Notes: generated by a model from the letters alone, not told the origin. Numbered from the stretch's first letter, positions 28,178 to 37,863 are shown. The stretch is 64,000 nucleotides of DNA from Flavobacterium sinopsychrotolerans (GCF_900110375.1 NZ_FODN01000008.1:62001-126000); one strand, 5' to 3'. Numbers and translations: made by a program.

Positions 28178-29413
28178 TTACCACTCATTTACTTTATTGG
28201 CATCCATTTTTATAAATATAAAAAGCAATATTGTGAATCCCCAAAGACCTGATCCTCCATAGGAAAAGAAAGGAAGAGGTACCCCGATTGTGGGGAAAAT
28301 ACCAACAACCATCGCGATATTTACAAAGAAATGTGTAAATAATATTCCGGCAACACAATATCCGTATACTCTACTGAATTTTGTTTTTTGTCTTTCAGCG
28401 AGATATATAATTCTAAGAAATAAGCCTGTAAAAAGCGCAATTACCACTAATGAACCTGCAAATCCCCATTCTTCGCCCACTGTTGTAAAAATGTAATCCG
28501 TATGTTGTTCTGGTACAAATCCACCTTTGGTTTGTGTGCCTTCGAGAAATCCTTTTCCTAACCAGCCTCCTGATCCAATGGCTATTTCTGATTGATTGGT
28601 ATTGTATCCAATGCCTTTAAGGTCAACTGCTTTGCCTAGAAGGATATTGAACCGATCTCGGTGATGTTGTTTGAATAAATTATCAAATACATAATCTACA
28701 GATAATACGAATGCAGAAATCAACACTAAAAGAATACTGCTCAAAACGATGTTTCTATCGGCTAATCTTGATTTTAAATGGACGATGATCAGCACTCCTA
28801 ATCCGATAAGAATCACATATTGGGGCTCTAATAACAGTGTTAATATGAATAAAAGTATTGTAACGAATCCTGTCAATACATACCAACCAGGAAGACCTTC
28901 CCGGTATAAAACAATGATGAATATGCTATATATTAAAGCGCTTCCTGGATCCGGTTGCGGCAGTATAAGCAAAACAGGTAAAAGGATTATTGCTAGAGCC
29001 TGTATTTGTCTATTCGTATCTTTTAAATTGATTTGAGTGTCGCTTAAGAATTTTGCTAACGCCAAAGATGTCGCGGCTTTGGCAAATTCTGAAGGTTGAA
29101 TTGTAAAACTTCCAATGGCATACCAGCAACGTTGTCCTGCTATGGTTTTTCCGAATAAAAATAATCCAGCTAGTGTCAGGAGGGAAATCCCGAAAATTAT
29201 ACTAGCATATTTCTCGTAAAACTTACCATCGACTGCAAGTATGATGAATATTAAAGGAATAGTTAAGACAATAAATATTAATTGTTTTTCGTATGTATCT
29301 TGCATTGAAGACAATGAAGATGAATAGATATTTAACCAGCCCAAAATAACTAATGCAACATAGATGACTATGCTGATCCAATCGATATTATTTGTTATAC
29401 TTTGGTTTTTCAT
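28178..29413 (-). CDS. rodA: Rod-shape peptidoglycan glycosyltransferase RodA
   Basis: The 411-residue SEDS-family membrane protein has about ten hydrophobic segments. Family motifs are IGSFTIQPSEFAKAATSLALAK around residue 105, LPQPDPGSALIYS near 150, and PLPFFSYGGSG near 383. SEDS proteins polymerise lipid II into glycan strands and work with a class B penicillin-binding protein, here the MrdA encoded 5 bases upstream. The gene ends the purH-mre-mrdA-rodA run. Confidence 0.96.
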   Translation of the reverse strand: MKNQSITNNIDWISIVIYVALVILGWLNIYSSSLSSMQDTYEKQLIFIVLTIPLIFIILAVDGKFYEKYASIIFGISLLTLAGLFLFGKTIAGQRCWYAIGSFTIQPSEFAKAATSLALAKFLSDTQINLKDTNRQIQALAIILLPVLLILPQPDPGSALIYSIFIIVLYREGLPGWYVLTGFVTILLFILTLLLEPQYVILIGLGVLIIVHLKSRLADRNIVLSSILLVLISAFVLSVDYVFDNLFKQHHRDRFNILLGKAVDLKGIGYNTNQSEIAIGSGGWLGKGFLEGTQTKGGFVPEQHTDYIFTTVGEEWGFAGSLVVIALFTGLFLRIIYLAERQKTKFSRVYGYCVAGILFTHFFVNIAMVVGIFPTIGVPLPFFSYGGSGLWGFTILLFIFIKMDANKVNEW

Positions 29414-29418
29414 TTGAA

Positions 29419-31374
29419 TTAAATAGCTTGTTTATTCTCCTTCGTAGAATCAATTTTTACTTTCACGCTTGGAATGATTTTTTTTTTCTTTAGCAGAGAA
29501 TCACTTATTCTTAATTGTAATTTAATCGCTTCAGAAAGTCCACCTAATTTCGCATATCGACTTTGTAAACTTGTAGTCAGGATTTTTTTCTCCAAGTCAA
29601 CTCTGGTAATTTTTTGTCGCAGATATTTTTCAATCATCAAACTAGCTATTGGACCTGCTATAGCTGCTCCATAGCCTCCGTTTTCAACCAATATTGCTAT
29701 GGCAATTTTTGGGTTGTCTTTTGGTGCAAAAGCCACAAATATGGAGTGGTCTTCCAGTTTTGTTCTTACGCCGTTGATCTTAGCAAAATTTTCTGCGGTT
29801 CCTGTTTTACCACAAATATCGATTCCTTCCACTCTTAACCCAAATGCGGTTCCTTGGTTGTACACATCAAATAAGCCACTGATCATTGGTTTGTAATACT
29901 TTTTGTCAATTGTGGTAACGTGTTTAGTTGTGAATTTTTTGTCGATTTTATGGCCTTCAATTTTTTTGATGATGTGAGGCGTGTAATAATAGCCTTCATT
30001 TGCAACCGTGGCCATCATATTGGCTAATTGAATGGGTGTCATCAAAACTTCTCCTTGTCCGATGGCATTTGATATAATTGTTGTCCCCCGCCAGCCACCG
30101 TTGGGATACACTTTTTTATAAGTTTTAGAATTGGGTACGTTTCCTTTTTTGCCAGTTGGTAAGTCATATCCCATGAACTGTCCTAATCCAAAACTTTTTA
30201 TGTGATTACTCCAAACATCAACTGCATACGCTGGTTTTGCGTATTTACCAATGGTTTGCAAATAGACATTCGAAAAATAAGCATTGCAAGATCTAAAAAT
30301 TCCATTATGTAATTTTACAGGTCCAAAAATTTTACAATGACATTTTTGGAATCGACCACGACCGTAACTAAAACCACCATAACAGGAGTAAGTAGTATTT
30401 TCATTTACAACACCCTCTTGCAGTCCAACAAGTCCGGTGAGGATTTTGAAAGGTGAACCGGGAGGATATTCAGCCAATAAACCTCTATCGTAAAGTGGTT
30501 TTGCTATAGAATCACGGTACAATGTAGTATAATTTTTAGACCTTTGTCTTCCTACCAGTATTCCAGGGTCATAAGATGGAGCAGTTACGAGTGCTAATAT
30601 TTCGCCGGTTCTCGGTTCAATAGCAACAATTCCACCTCGTTTATTAATCATCAATTCTTCTCCATATTTTTGAAGTTCTGCATCAATGGTGAGGTTTATA
30701 TCCTCTCCCTGAACAGCGATGGTATCGTATTTTCCATCTTTGTAAGAGCCGATTTCTCTGTTGTATTTGTCTTTTTGGATATATTTTATACCTTTTATTC
30801 CACGCAAAAGATCCTCGTAACTTTCTTCAACGCCTTGTCTTCCTATTAAATCACCGCTATTGTAATATGGGTTTTTTGCTACTAGTTTTTCATTTACCTG
30901 AGTGATGAAACCAAAAATATTAGCACCAAAATTCACTTCGTAATCGCGAAGAGAACGTTTCTGAAAATAAAAACCTTCATATTTTCTTATTTTTTCTTGA
31001 AAAGCTGCAAATTCACTTTTGTTTAATTGCGATAAGAAAACAGATGGTAAACGTGGGCTGTATATTTTAGCTTTTTCAATTTTTTTAATGAAGTCTTCTT
31101 TTGTAATATTTAGTAATTGACAAAATTCTAAAGTATCTGTATTTTTTACTTCTCTAGGTATGACCATAATATCATACGATGCTTGGTTAGCAACTAATAG
31201 TTTTCCTTTTCTATCATAGATGTATCCTCTTTCCGGATATTCGTACTTTTTCTTAATGGCATTGTTTTCGGATTTTAACTTTAAGGTATCGTCAACAATC
31301 TGCAAATAAAAGATTCGTATTACAAGCAAAGAGGTCGCAAGAATGATTAAGGAAGGTAATAAAACTTTTCTCAT
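29419..31374 (-). CDS. mrdA: Penicillin-binding protein 2 (class B transpeptidase)
   Basis: The 651-residue protein has an N-terminal membrane anchor (about residues 5-25), a dimerisation/pedestal domain, and a transpeptidase domain. The active-site motifs are Ser-x-x-Lys in PGSPFKILTG (about residue 305), Ser-x-Asn in RSCNAYFSN (about 363) and Lys-Thr-Gly in CGKTGTAEN (about 529). It crosslinks peptidoglycan in the periplasm with RodA during elongation. Its start overlaps the mreD stop by 4 bases, showing tight coupling in the shape operon. Confidence 0.96.
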   Translation of the reverse strand: MRKVLLPSLIILATSLLVIRIFYLQIVDDTLKLKSENNAIKKKYEYPERGYIYDRKGKLLVANQASYDIMVIPREVKNTDTLEFCQLLNITKEDFIKKIEKAKIYSPRLPSVFLSQLNKSEFAAFQEKIRKYEGFYFQKRSLRDYEVNFGANIFGFITQVNEKLVAKNPYYNSGDLIGRQGVEESYEDLLRGIKGIKYIQKDKYNREIGSYKDGKYDTIAVQGEDINLTIDAELQKYGEELMINKRGGIVAIEPRTGEILALVTAPSYDPGILVGRQRSKNYTTLYRDSIAKPLYDRGLLAEYPPGSPFKILTGLVGLQEGVVNENTTYSCYGGFSYGRGRFQKCHCKIFGPVKLHNGIFRSCNAYFSNVYLQTIGKYAKPAYAVDVWSNHIKSFGLGQFMGYDLPTGKKGNVPNSKTYKKVYPNGGWRGTTIISNAIGQGEVLMTPIQLANMMATVANEGYYYTPHIIKKIEGHKIDKKFTTKHVTTIDKKYYKPMISGLFDVYNQGTAFGLRVEGIDICGKTGTAENFAKINGVRTKLEDHSIFVAFAPKDNPKIAIAILVENGGYGAAIAGPIASLMIEKYLRQKITRVDLEKKILTTSLQSRYAKLGGLSEAIKLQLRISDSLLKKKKIIPSVKVKIDSTKENKQAI

Positions 31375-31877
31375 CTTTTGTTTGGCTTAATAAGATATAT
31401 TGTGATAATACAGATAATGATTGTAAATACTGTGCTTAATAACGTTCTTGCGAGGGTATCTAATATAAAACTCAATTGGAATGCTTCCAATAAAAATAGG
31501 GTGAGGTGATGAATCAGTACTGATAATAATATAAAAGAAAATCGTTCAGGAGTTAAAACATCATTTAGTTTTATTGTTTGATATTCATAACTCAGACCAA
31601 AAGCAAATTTAAACAAAGATGGTCTGAAATATGCTAAAACTAAGCAGGCTGTTGCATGTGCTCCTCCAGAATTATTAAACATATCCATGATAAGTCCAAG
31701 TAAGAAACTGGCAATTATCAAGCCGGATTTATTGCCATTTACAGGATAAAGTATGATGAATAGTATATAAGGAAAAGGACTGATATAGCCCAAAAAATTC
31801 ATATTATTGAATATGATAATCTGAAGTGCCAATAACAGAACGAATCGGAAAATATTGACTAACAAGGCGCTATTCAT
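31371..31877 (-). CDS. mreD: Rod-shape-determining protein MreD
   Basis: The 168-residue protein is nearly all membrane segments (about five) with the MreD-like piece YPVNGNKSGLIIASFLLGLIM near the middle. Assignment rests strongly on position between mreC and mrdA: the start overlaps mreC by 8 bases and the end overlaps mrdA by 4. It links MreC and the cytoplasmic MreB filaments in the elongation complex. MreD sequences diverge widely, so sequence evidence alone would be weaker. Confidence 0.9.
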   Translation of the reverse strand: MNSALLVNIFRFVLLLALQIIIFNNMNFLGYISPFPYILFIILYPVNGNKSGLIIASFLLGLIMDMFNNSGGAHATACLVLAYFRPSLFKFAFGLSYEYQTIKLNDVLTPERFSFILLSVLIHHLTLFLLEAFQLSFILDTLARTLLSTVFTIIICIITIYLIKPNKR

Positions 31878-32694
31878 CTTTTTCTCTTTTTTCTAAGTTG
31901 GTAAGTTCTTCACGATCTTTACTTTTTATGATATAGACATGACCTAAATTTGTCATATCATTGAATAGTCTAACGTTTATTTTATAATAATTTGTTTCTT
32001 TTTCAGTATAGATATTAGCAATTGTACCTATGCCTATGTTTTCTGGAAAAATAACGGATTGTCCGCCTGTAACAATAGTATCTCCTTTTTTGATTGATGC
32101 AAGTCTTGGAACATCAACTAATTGAACGAAGCCTGTGCTTTTTCCATCCCAAACAAGTGATCCAAAATGATTTGATTTTTTAATTTTAGCATTGATTTGA
32201 GATTTTTTATTCAAAATGCTAATTACAGTTGAATAATGGGGGGAAGTGTTGTCTATAATTCCTATAATCCCCAAACTGTTGATTACTCCCATGTCTGGTT
32301 TTACACCTTGTAATTCTCCTGAATTTAAAGTCAAATAATTTTCATGAACATTATAGGAGTTATGAATCACTTTTGAAATTAAAATATTTTCATTTTTAAC
32401 GCCTTTTATGCTGTCTAATTTGGCAATGCTTGAAGTGTCTTTAACGTTAAATAAAATGCTTCTAAGTTTAGCGTTTTCAGATGCTAAGGCATCATTTTGG
32501 ACTTTTAGGTTAAGGTATTCGTTTAAGTTATTGATCCTCTCATAAACACCACCACTTAAGAAATTGGCGGAACTAATCATTTTGCTTCTATGAAAAGAAT
32601 GTGATTGTATTGTTAATGACAACGAAATACCCAAAAGCAGCAAAAACAGTAATCTATTACTGTTTTTATATATGAAATTAAATATTTGCTGCAT
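31870..32694 (-). CDS. mreC: Rod-shape-determining protein MreC
   Basis: The 274-residue protein has one membrane helix (about residues 13-30), a coiled-coil stretch (about 50-80, NLNEYLNLKVQNDALASENAKLR) and the beta-barrel MreC periplasmic domain with GIIGIIDNTSPHYSTVISI near residue 140 and GDTIVTGGQSVIFPENIGIG near 210. It scaffolds PBP2-RodA in the periplasm. It follows mreB by about 90 bases on the same strand. Confidence 0.95.
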   Translation of the reverse strand: MQQIFNFIYKNSNRLLFLLLLGISLSLTIQSHSFHRSKMISSANFLSGGVYERINNLNEYLNLKVQNDALASENAKLRSILFNVKDTSSIAKLDSIKGVKNENILISKVIHNSYNVHENYLTLNSGELQGVKPDMGVINSLGIIGIIDNTSPHYSTVISILNKKSQINAKIKKSNHFGSLVWDGKSTGFVQLVDVPRLASIKKGDTIVTGGQSVIFPENIGIGTIANIYTEKETNYYKINVRLFNDMTNLGHVYIIKSKDREELTNLEKREKDE

Positions 32695-32783
32695 TTCCTA
32701 TTTTATTATTTCAAATTAAGTTCTAACCTTAATGCTTTATCAAAACCTTTAAATTTTATAGGCGTTAATAGTGTTAAAAGTTG

Positions 32784-33812
32784 TTATTTTATCAATATAC
32801 TTTTAAATTTAGGAATGTTTTTGAGAGCCATACCAGTGCCACGAACTACAGCTCTTAACGGATCCTCAGCAATGTAAACAGGTAAATCTGTTTTTTGCGA
32901 AATTCTTTTGTCAAGACCTCTCAACATTGATCCTCCACCTGCAAGATAGATTCCGGTATTGTAGATGTCTGCTGCTAATTCTGGAGGGGTTTGAGATAAA
33001 GTTTCCATTACGGCATCTTCAATCCTTTGAATTGATTTGTCTAAAGCTTTGGCAATTTCTCTATAGGAAACTTCCACTTGTTTTGGTTTACCGGTAAGCA
33101 AATCTCTACCTTGGACAGACATGTCTTCTGGTGCAGTTTCTAAGTCTTCAATTGCGGCACCAATTTGAATTTTTATTTTCTCTGCAGTACTTTCTCCAAC
33201 AAAAAGATTGTGCTGGGTACGCATATAATATACAATATCATTTGTAAATACGTCACCCGCAATTTTTACTGATTTGTCACATACAATTCCACCTAAGGCA
33301 ATTACGGCAATTTCAGTTGTTCCACCACCTATATCTACAATCATATTTCCTTTAGGTTGCATGATGTCGATACCAATACCTATTGCTGCTGCCATAGGTT
33401 CGTGTATCAAGTATACTTCTTTGCCATTCACTCTTTCACATGATTCTTTAACCGCTCTCATTTCCACTTCGGTAATTCCAGAAGGAATACAAACAACCAT
33501 TCTTAATGCGGGTGTAAACATTCTTTTCTTTAATGCTGGTATGCTTTTGATAAACATACTAATCATTTTTTCTGAAGCATCAAAATCAGCAATTACACCA
33601 TCCTTCAATGGTCTTATCGTCTTAATGTTTTCATGTGTTTTTCCCTGCATCATGTTGGCTTCTTTACCAACAGCAATGATTTTACCAGAAACTCTATCAC
33701 GAGCAACTATTGAGGGACTGTCAATTACGACTTTATCATTATGTATGATTAAAGTATTAGCGGTACCAAGGTCTATCGCGATATCCTCGGTCATGAAATC
33801 AAAAAATCCCAT
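32784..33812 (-). CDS. mreB: Rod-shape-determining actin homologue MreB
   Basis: The 342-residue cytoplasmic protein shows actin-fold nucleotide-binding motifs: DLGTANTLI (residues 12-20), IGIGIDIMQPKGNMIVDIGG near 146-165 and LAGGGSMLRGLDK near 290-302. MreB filaments guide elongation of the cell wall along the membrane. It is 55 bases downstream of purH on the same strand; a -7-like box TAACTTTG (minus strand 33853-33860) in that gap may give it its own promoter in addition to read-through. Confidence 0.97.
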   Translation of the reverse strand: MGFFDFMTEDIAIDLGTANTLIIHNDKVVIDSPSIVARDRVSGKIIAVGKEANMMQGKTHENIKTIRPLKDGVIADFDASEKMISMFIKSIPALKKRMFTPALRMVVCIPSGITEVEMRAVKESCERVNGKEVYLIHEPMAAAIGIGIDIMQPKGNMIVDIGGGTTEIAVIALGGIVCDKSVKIAGDVFTNDIVYYMRTQHNLFVGESTAEKIKIQIGAAIEDLETAPEDMSVQGRDLLTGKPKQVEVSYREIAKALDKSIQRIEDAVMETLSQTPPELAADIYNTGIYLAGGGSMLRGLDKRISQKTDLPVYIAEDPLRAVVRGTGMALKNIPKFKSILIK

Positions 33813-33866
33813 AAGTTTTTTAAGGGTTAAAAAGTTATAAATTTGTGACGCGCAAAGTTAAACAAA

Positions 33867-35393
33867 TTAATGTTTAAAATGACGAGTTCCTGTAAATACC
33901 ATTGTAACTTTATTTTCATTACAATAATTGATGCTTAATTCGTCTTTAATGGACCCTCCAGGCTGAATTACAGCAGTTATTCCTGCTTCTTTAGCTATTT
34001 CTACACAATCTGGAAAAGGGAAGAAAGCATCGCTTGCCATAGACGCCCCATGTAAATCAAACCCAAAAGTTTTTGCTTTTTCAATAGCTTGCAATAAGGC
34101 GTCAACTCTTGATGTTTGCCCTGTGCCAGACGCAATAAGTGTGCCGTTTTTTGCAAAAACAATCGTATTTGATTTTGTGTTTTTGCAAATTTTAGAAGCA
34201 AAAATTAAATCCTGAATTTCTTCTTCAGTTGGTGCTGTAGTAGTAACGGTTCTTAAGTCTTCTTTATTGTCAGTTATGTTATTTCTTTCTTGAACTAAAA
34301 TTCCGTTTAAGCAAGTTCTTACTTGTTTTTGCGGTAATGCTACTTCGTTTTGAACTAATATAATTCTGTTTTTCTTCTCTTGTAGAATTGCGGTGGCTTC
34401 TGTGTCGTATTCTGGAGCAATGACAACTTCGCAAAATAATTTGTTTATTTCGGTGGCAGTTGCTACATCAATTTTTGTATTCGAAATTAAAACACCTCCA
34501 AAAGCTGAAGTAGGATCACAAGCTAATGCGGCTAAATAGGCTTCATTGATGTTTTTTCTTGTTGCTAAACCACAAGCATTGTTGTGTTTCAATATGGCAA
34601 ATGTAGGACCGTCATTTTTGAATTCATTAATCAAATTTACTGCGGCATCTACGTCTAATAAATTATTGTAAGACAATTCTTTTCCGTGAACTTTTTTGAA
34701 CATAGCATCAAAATCACCGAAGAAAAATCCTTTTTGATGTGGGTTTTCACCGTATCTTAAAACTTGACCGTTAGCAATACTTTGTTTGTATATAGTTTCG
34801 TCCGTATTGAAATAATTGAATATTGCAGTATCGTAATGCGATGAAACATGAAATGCTTTTGTTGCCAATAATTTTCTATCGGAAAGAGTAGTTGCTCCGT
34901 TTTGTTCCGTAATCATATCCAAAAGCAAACTATATTCGTCAACCGAAGCTACAATTACGGTGTCTTTAAAGTTTTTTGCAGCTGCACGTATCAAAGAAAT
35001 ACCGCCAATATCTATTTTTTCAATAATATCTTCTTCACTTGCTCCTGAAGCAACCGTTTTTTCAAAAGGATATAAGTCAACAATTACCAAATCAATTTGA
35101 GGGATATTGAATTCTTGCATTTGTTGCACATCACTATCGTTGTCCTGACGGTTTAAAATTCCTCCAAATACTTTTGGGTGTAATGTTTTAACTCTTCCTC
35201 CAAGAATTGAAGGATAGGAAGTTACATCTTCAACAGGGACTACAGGGATTCCTAAATTTTTTATAAAATCTTCGGTGCCTCCAGTTGAATAAAACGTTAC
35301 GTTTTGAGAGTGTAGTTTTCTTACAATTGGCTCAAGACCTTCTTTTGAAAAAACCGAGATTAGTGCAGATTGAATTGTTTTTGTTGTGTTCAT
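33867..35393 (-). CDS. purH: Bifunctional AICAR transformylase/IMP cyclohydrolase
   Basis: The start MNTTKTIQSALISVF gives 508 residues; the longer in-frame extension runs through the promoter-like region and is unlikely. The N-terminal MGS-like IMP cyclohydrolase domain (about residues 8-140) contains GRVKTLHPKVFGGIL, and the C-terminal AICAR transformylase domain contains RYGENPHQKG, LKHNNACG and AASDAFFPF-like segments (here ASDAFFPFPD near 455). It performs the last two steps of purine synthesis. It heads the shape-gene run; a promoter is seen upstream. Confidence 0.97.
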   Translation of the reverse strand: MNTTKTIQSALISVFSKEGLEPIVRKLHSQNVTFYSTGGTEDFIKNLGIPVVPVEDVTSYPSILGGRVKTLHPKVFGGILNRQDNDSDVQQMQEFNIPQIDLVIVDLYPFEKTVASGASEEDIIEKIDIGGISLIRAAAKNFKDTVIVASVDEYSLLLDMITEQNGATTLSDRKLLATKAFHVSSHYDTAIFNYFNTDETIYKQSIANGQVLRYGENPHQKGFFFGDFDAMFKKVHGKELSYNNLLDVDAAVNLINEFKNDGPTFAILKHNNACGLATRKNINEAYLAALACDPTSAFGGVLISNTKIDVATATEINKLFCEVVIAPEYDTEATAILQEKKNRIILVQNEVALPQKQVRTCLNGILVQERNNITDNKEDLRTVTTTAPTEEEIQDLIFASKICKNTKSNTIVFAKNGTLIASGTGQTSRVDALLQAIEKAKTFGFDLHGASMASDAFFPFPDCVEIAKEAGITAVIQPGGSIKDELSINYCNENKVTMVFTGTRHFKH

Positions 35394-35416
35394 TGTGTAG
35401 TTATAATTATAAAATG

Positions 35417-35449
35417 CAAAAATAGTTTTTTTTTGATTATAAATTTCAA
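35417..35449 (-). promoter_or_regulatory. Probable purH promoter
   Basis: On the minus strand a -7 box TATTTTTG (35417-35424) lies 23 bases before the ATG, with a TTG at 35447-35449 (22-base spacing, a little long). Confidence 0.55.
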
Positions 35450-35477
35450 TGAATTTATGTAACATTATCTTAAAAAA

Positions 35478-35495
35478 ACCTACCAATTGGTAGGT
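35478..35495. promoter_or_regulatory. 18-bp perfect palindrome between purH and the ABC permease gene
   Basis: ACCTACCAATTGGTAGGT is a perfect palindrome flanked by A-runs and T-runs. Its form resembles operators of TetR-family repressors, and it lies upstream of both divergent genes. On the minus strand a T-run follows, so an attenuator is also possible. Confidence 0.5.
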
Positions 35496-35557
35496 GGTTT
35501 TTTATTAGGTTTATGAAAAAAATATATAGAATTTTACCTTAACGCAAAAAAGTTTTT

Positions 35558-36808
35558 ATGTTAGTATATCTTCGGTTATTAAAAGAGAGTTTTGGTTTTG
35601 CAATGAATGCTTTACGGAACAATAAATTAAGAACCTTACTTTCTTTATTAGGGGTTACTATTGGGATATTTTCAATAATAGCTGTGCTTGCTGCTGTAGA
35701 TTCTTTGGATAGGAAAATCACCAAAGATTTAAGCAGTCTGGATAAAAACACGATTTATTTAATGAAATTTTCTTTCGGACCATCAGATATTCCGCAATGG
35801 AAAAGAGAGCAGTTTCCTAATGTAAAGTATGATGAGTATACTTACATGAAAGGAGCAATGACGAATACAGATCAAATGGGGTATCAAATATTTACCAGAA
35901 GGGAATCTATTAAATACGATTCTAAAACGGTTAGTGACGTAAACATAGTGCCTGCTTCTCATGAACTGATCGATATTCAGGGATTAGAATTTGAAAAAGG
36001 AAGGTTTTACAATGAATCTGAGGCTAATTCAGGAACTACGGTTGTTGTGTTAGGAAATGAAATTGCAAAGTCCTTATTTGAGGGTTCAGAGCCCATTGGG
36101 AAAAACATACGTTTGTACGGTAAGCGTTTTACAGTTATTGGTGTTTTAAAAAAGCAAGGAGCAGGTCTGTTTGGAGATAGTGATGATACTTCGGCTTTTA
36201 TTCCAGTCAATTTTGTTCGGCAATTGTACGGCGATAACAATACTTCTTTAGTAAATGTTATTATTTTTAAACCTCAAGAAGGAGTAGATATGGACGCTTA
36301 TAAAGGGGAAATATCTCAGAAATTAAGAAGTTTCAGAGGGTTAAAAGCCGGGGAAATCGATAATTTTTTTATTAATGTGTTTTCGGGTTTTACAGATCTT
36401 ATTGATGGGATTTTAGGACAAATGAATTTGGTAGGATGGGTGATAAGTGGGTTCTCGCTGCTTGTAGGTGGTTTTGGGATCGCTAATATTATGTTTGTTT
36501 CCGTAAAAGAACGGACCAACTTAATTGGTATTCAGAAATCATTGGGAGCAAAAAACAGGTTTATATTGTTTCAGTTTTTATTCGAAGCCATAATTTTATC
36601 TGTTATTGGAGGGGTAATAGGACTGCTTTTGGTCTGGGTTATTGCTCTTGTTGTAACAAAAGCTTTAGATTTTGAATTTGTTTTAGGGATGGGTAATATT
36701 TTCTTAGGGACTGGTCTGGCTGCTTTAATCGGACTGATTTCTGGAATTCTTCCTGCAATAGCTGCTTCTAAATTGGATCCAGTTGAGGCAATTAGAACAG
36801 GGATGTAA
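35558..36808 (+). CDS. MacB/FtsX-type ABC transporter permease
   Basis: The 416-residue protein has a MacB-like topology: a first membrane helix (about residues 27-50, within LRTLLSLLGVTIGIFSIIAV), a periplasmic MacB_PCD domain (about 50-265) and three C-terminal FtsX-domain helices (about 290-400), ending KLDPVEAIRTGM, which is typical. Such permeases work with an ATPase for lipoprotein, peptide or antibiotic transport, often by mechanotransmission. No ATPase gene is beside it, so the partner must be encoded elsewhere. It is divergent from purH and followed by a strong terminator. Confidence 0.92.
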   Translation: MLVYLRLLKESFGFAMNALRNNKLRTLLSLLGVTIGIFSIIAVLAAVDSLDRKITKDLSSLDKNTIYLMKFSFGPSDIPQWKREQFPNVKYDEYTYMKGAMTNTDQMGYQIFTRRESIKYDSKTVSDVNIVPASHELIDIQGLEFEKGRFYNESEANSGTTVVVLGNEIAKSLFEGSEPIGKNIRLYGKRFTVIGVLKKQGAGLFGDSDDTSAFIPVNFVRQLYGDNNTSLVNVIIFKPQEGVDMDAYKGEISQKLRSFRGLKAGEIDNFFINVFSGFTDLIDGILGQMNLVGWVISGFSLLVGGFGIANIMFVSVKERTNLIGIQKSLGAKNRFILFQFLFEAIILSVIGGVIGLLLVWVIALVVTKALDFEFVLGMGNIFLGTGLAALIGLISGILPAIAASKLDPVEAIRTGM

Positions 36809-36836
36809 TATATTTGACTCTCGAATTTGATCAAAC

Positions 36837-36872
36837 AAAAGGGCTTCTAAATAATTATTTAGAAGCCCTTTT
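36837..36872. terminator. Bidirectional Rho-independent terminator
   Basis: A perfect 36-base palindrome (36837-36854 with 36855-36872) bounded by AAAA and TTTT runs, between the convergent permease and accD genes. Confidence 0.9.
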
Positions 36873-36933
36873 TTAAATATGTAATAAGTATTTCGATTAA
36901 ACAAACAACCCTGAATTATCGGGATTATTTTGT

Positions 36934-37788
36934 TTATCTAATATTATTGTTCTGAATCAAATCAATGTACAAGTTGATTTTGTCTTTCAATTCTTTTCTT
37001 GGTGTAATAAAGTCTAAGAAACCATGTTCAAGAAGAAACTCTGCAGTTTGAAAACCTTCTGGTAAATCTTTACCTGTCGTGTCTCTTACAACTCTTGGTC
37101 CTGCAAATCCTATTAATGCGCCTGGTTCAGAAATGTTGATGTCACCCAGCATCGCGTAAGAAGCAGTTGTTCCTCCGGTTGTTGGGTCTGTACACAATGA
37201 AATGTACGGAAGTTTTGCTTCGGCAAGTTGAGCGAGTTTTACAGATGTTTTTGCTAATTGCATTAAAGAATAAGCCGCTTCCATCATTCGTGCTCCACCG
37301 GATTTTGAAATCATTACAAAGGGTAGTTTGTTTTTGATCGCATGGTCAATTCCTCTGGCAATTTTTTCACCTACAACAGCTCCCATAGAACCACCGATAA
37401 AGGCAAAATCCATACAGCAAATCACAATGTCTTTTCCTTTGGATTTTCCAACTCCAGTGCGAACTGCATCCTTAAGTTTAGTTTTCTCCATAACATCTTT
37501 TAATCGATCTGCATATTTTTTTGTGTCAACAAAATGCAAAGGATCTTTAGAAGTCATGTTTTTATCTAATTCAACAAACTCATTGTTGTCAAATAAAATT
37601 TGAAAATACTCTGTACTTCCAATTCTAACATGGAAACCATCTTCAGGACTTACAAATAAGTTACGAGCTAGTTCTTCGGCATCAATAACTTTTCCAGTTG
37701 GAGATTTGTACCAAAGTCCTTTTGGAATATCCATTTTGTCTTCGGTAGCTGTAGTAATCCCTTTTTCTTTTCTTTTAAACCAAGCCAT
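36934..37788 (-). CDS. accD: Acetyl-CoA carboxylase carboxyltransferase subunit beta
   Basis: The 284-residue protein has the crotonase-fold carboxyltransferase core: [21 protein letters not shown] near residue 118, [13 protein letters not shown] near 159, and [19 protein letters not shown] near 198. With AccA it moves the carboxyl group from biotin to acetyl-CoA, the first committed step of fatty acid synthesis. The N-terminal zinc-ribbon seen in E. coli AccD keeps its flanking sequence ([20 protein letters not shown]) but the four Cys positions are replaced, so the zinc site appears to be lost. It follows fbaA on the same strand. Confidence 0.95.
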   Translation of the reverse strand: MAWFKRKEKGITTATEDKMDIPKGLWYKSPTGKVIDAEELARNLFVSPEDGFHVRIGSTEYFQILFDNNEFVELDKNMTSKDPLHFVDTKKYADRLKDVMEKTKLKDAVRTGVGKSKGKDIVICCMDFAFIGGSMGAVVGEKIARGIDHAIKNKLPFVMISKSGGARMMEAAYSLMQLAKTSVKLAQLAEAKLPYISLCTDPTTGGTTASYAMLGDINISEPGALIGFAGPRVVRDTTGKDLPEGFQTAEFLLEHGFLDFITPRKELKDKINLYIDLIQNNNIR

Positions 37789-37805
37789 ATTTTATTGTTT
37801 TTGTT

Positions 37806-37850
37806 GTTTCAGGTTTAAAGTTTAAAGTTTTGAAACCTTAAACCTGAAAC
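37806..37850. repeat. Inverted repeat of the AAACTTTAAAC type between fbaA and accD
   Basis: GTTTCAGGTTTAA (37806-37818) pairs with TTAAACCTGAAAC (37838-37850), and the loop itself carries tandem GTTTAAA units. A related GTTTAAAGTTTAAAG run lies between etfB and etfA near 51795. Confidence 0.6.
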
Positions 37851-37863
37851 TTTAAACTTTTTA

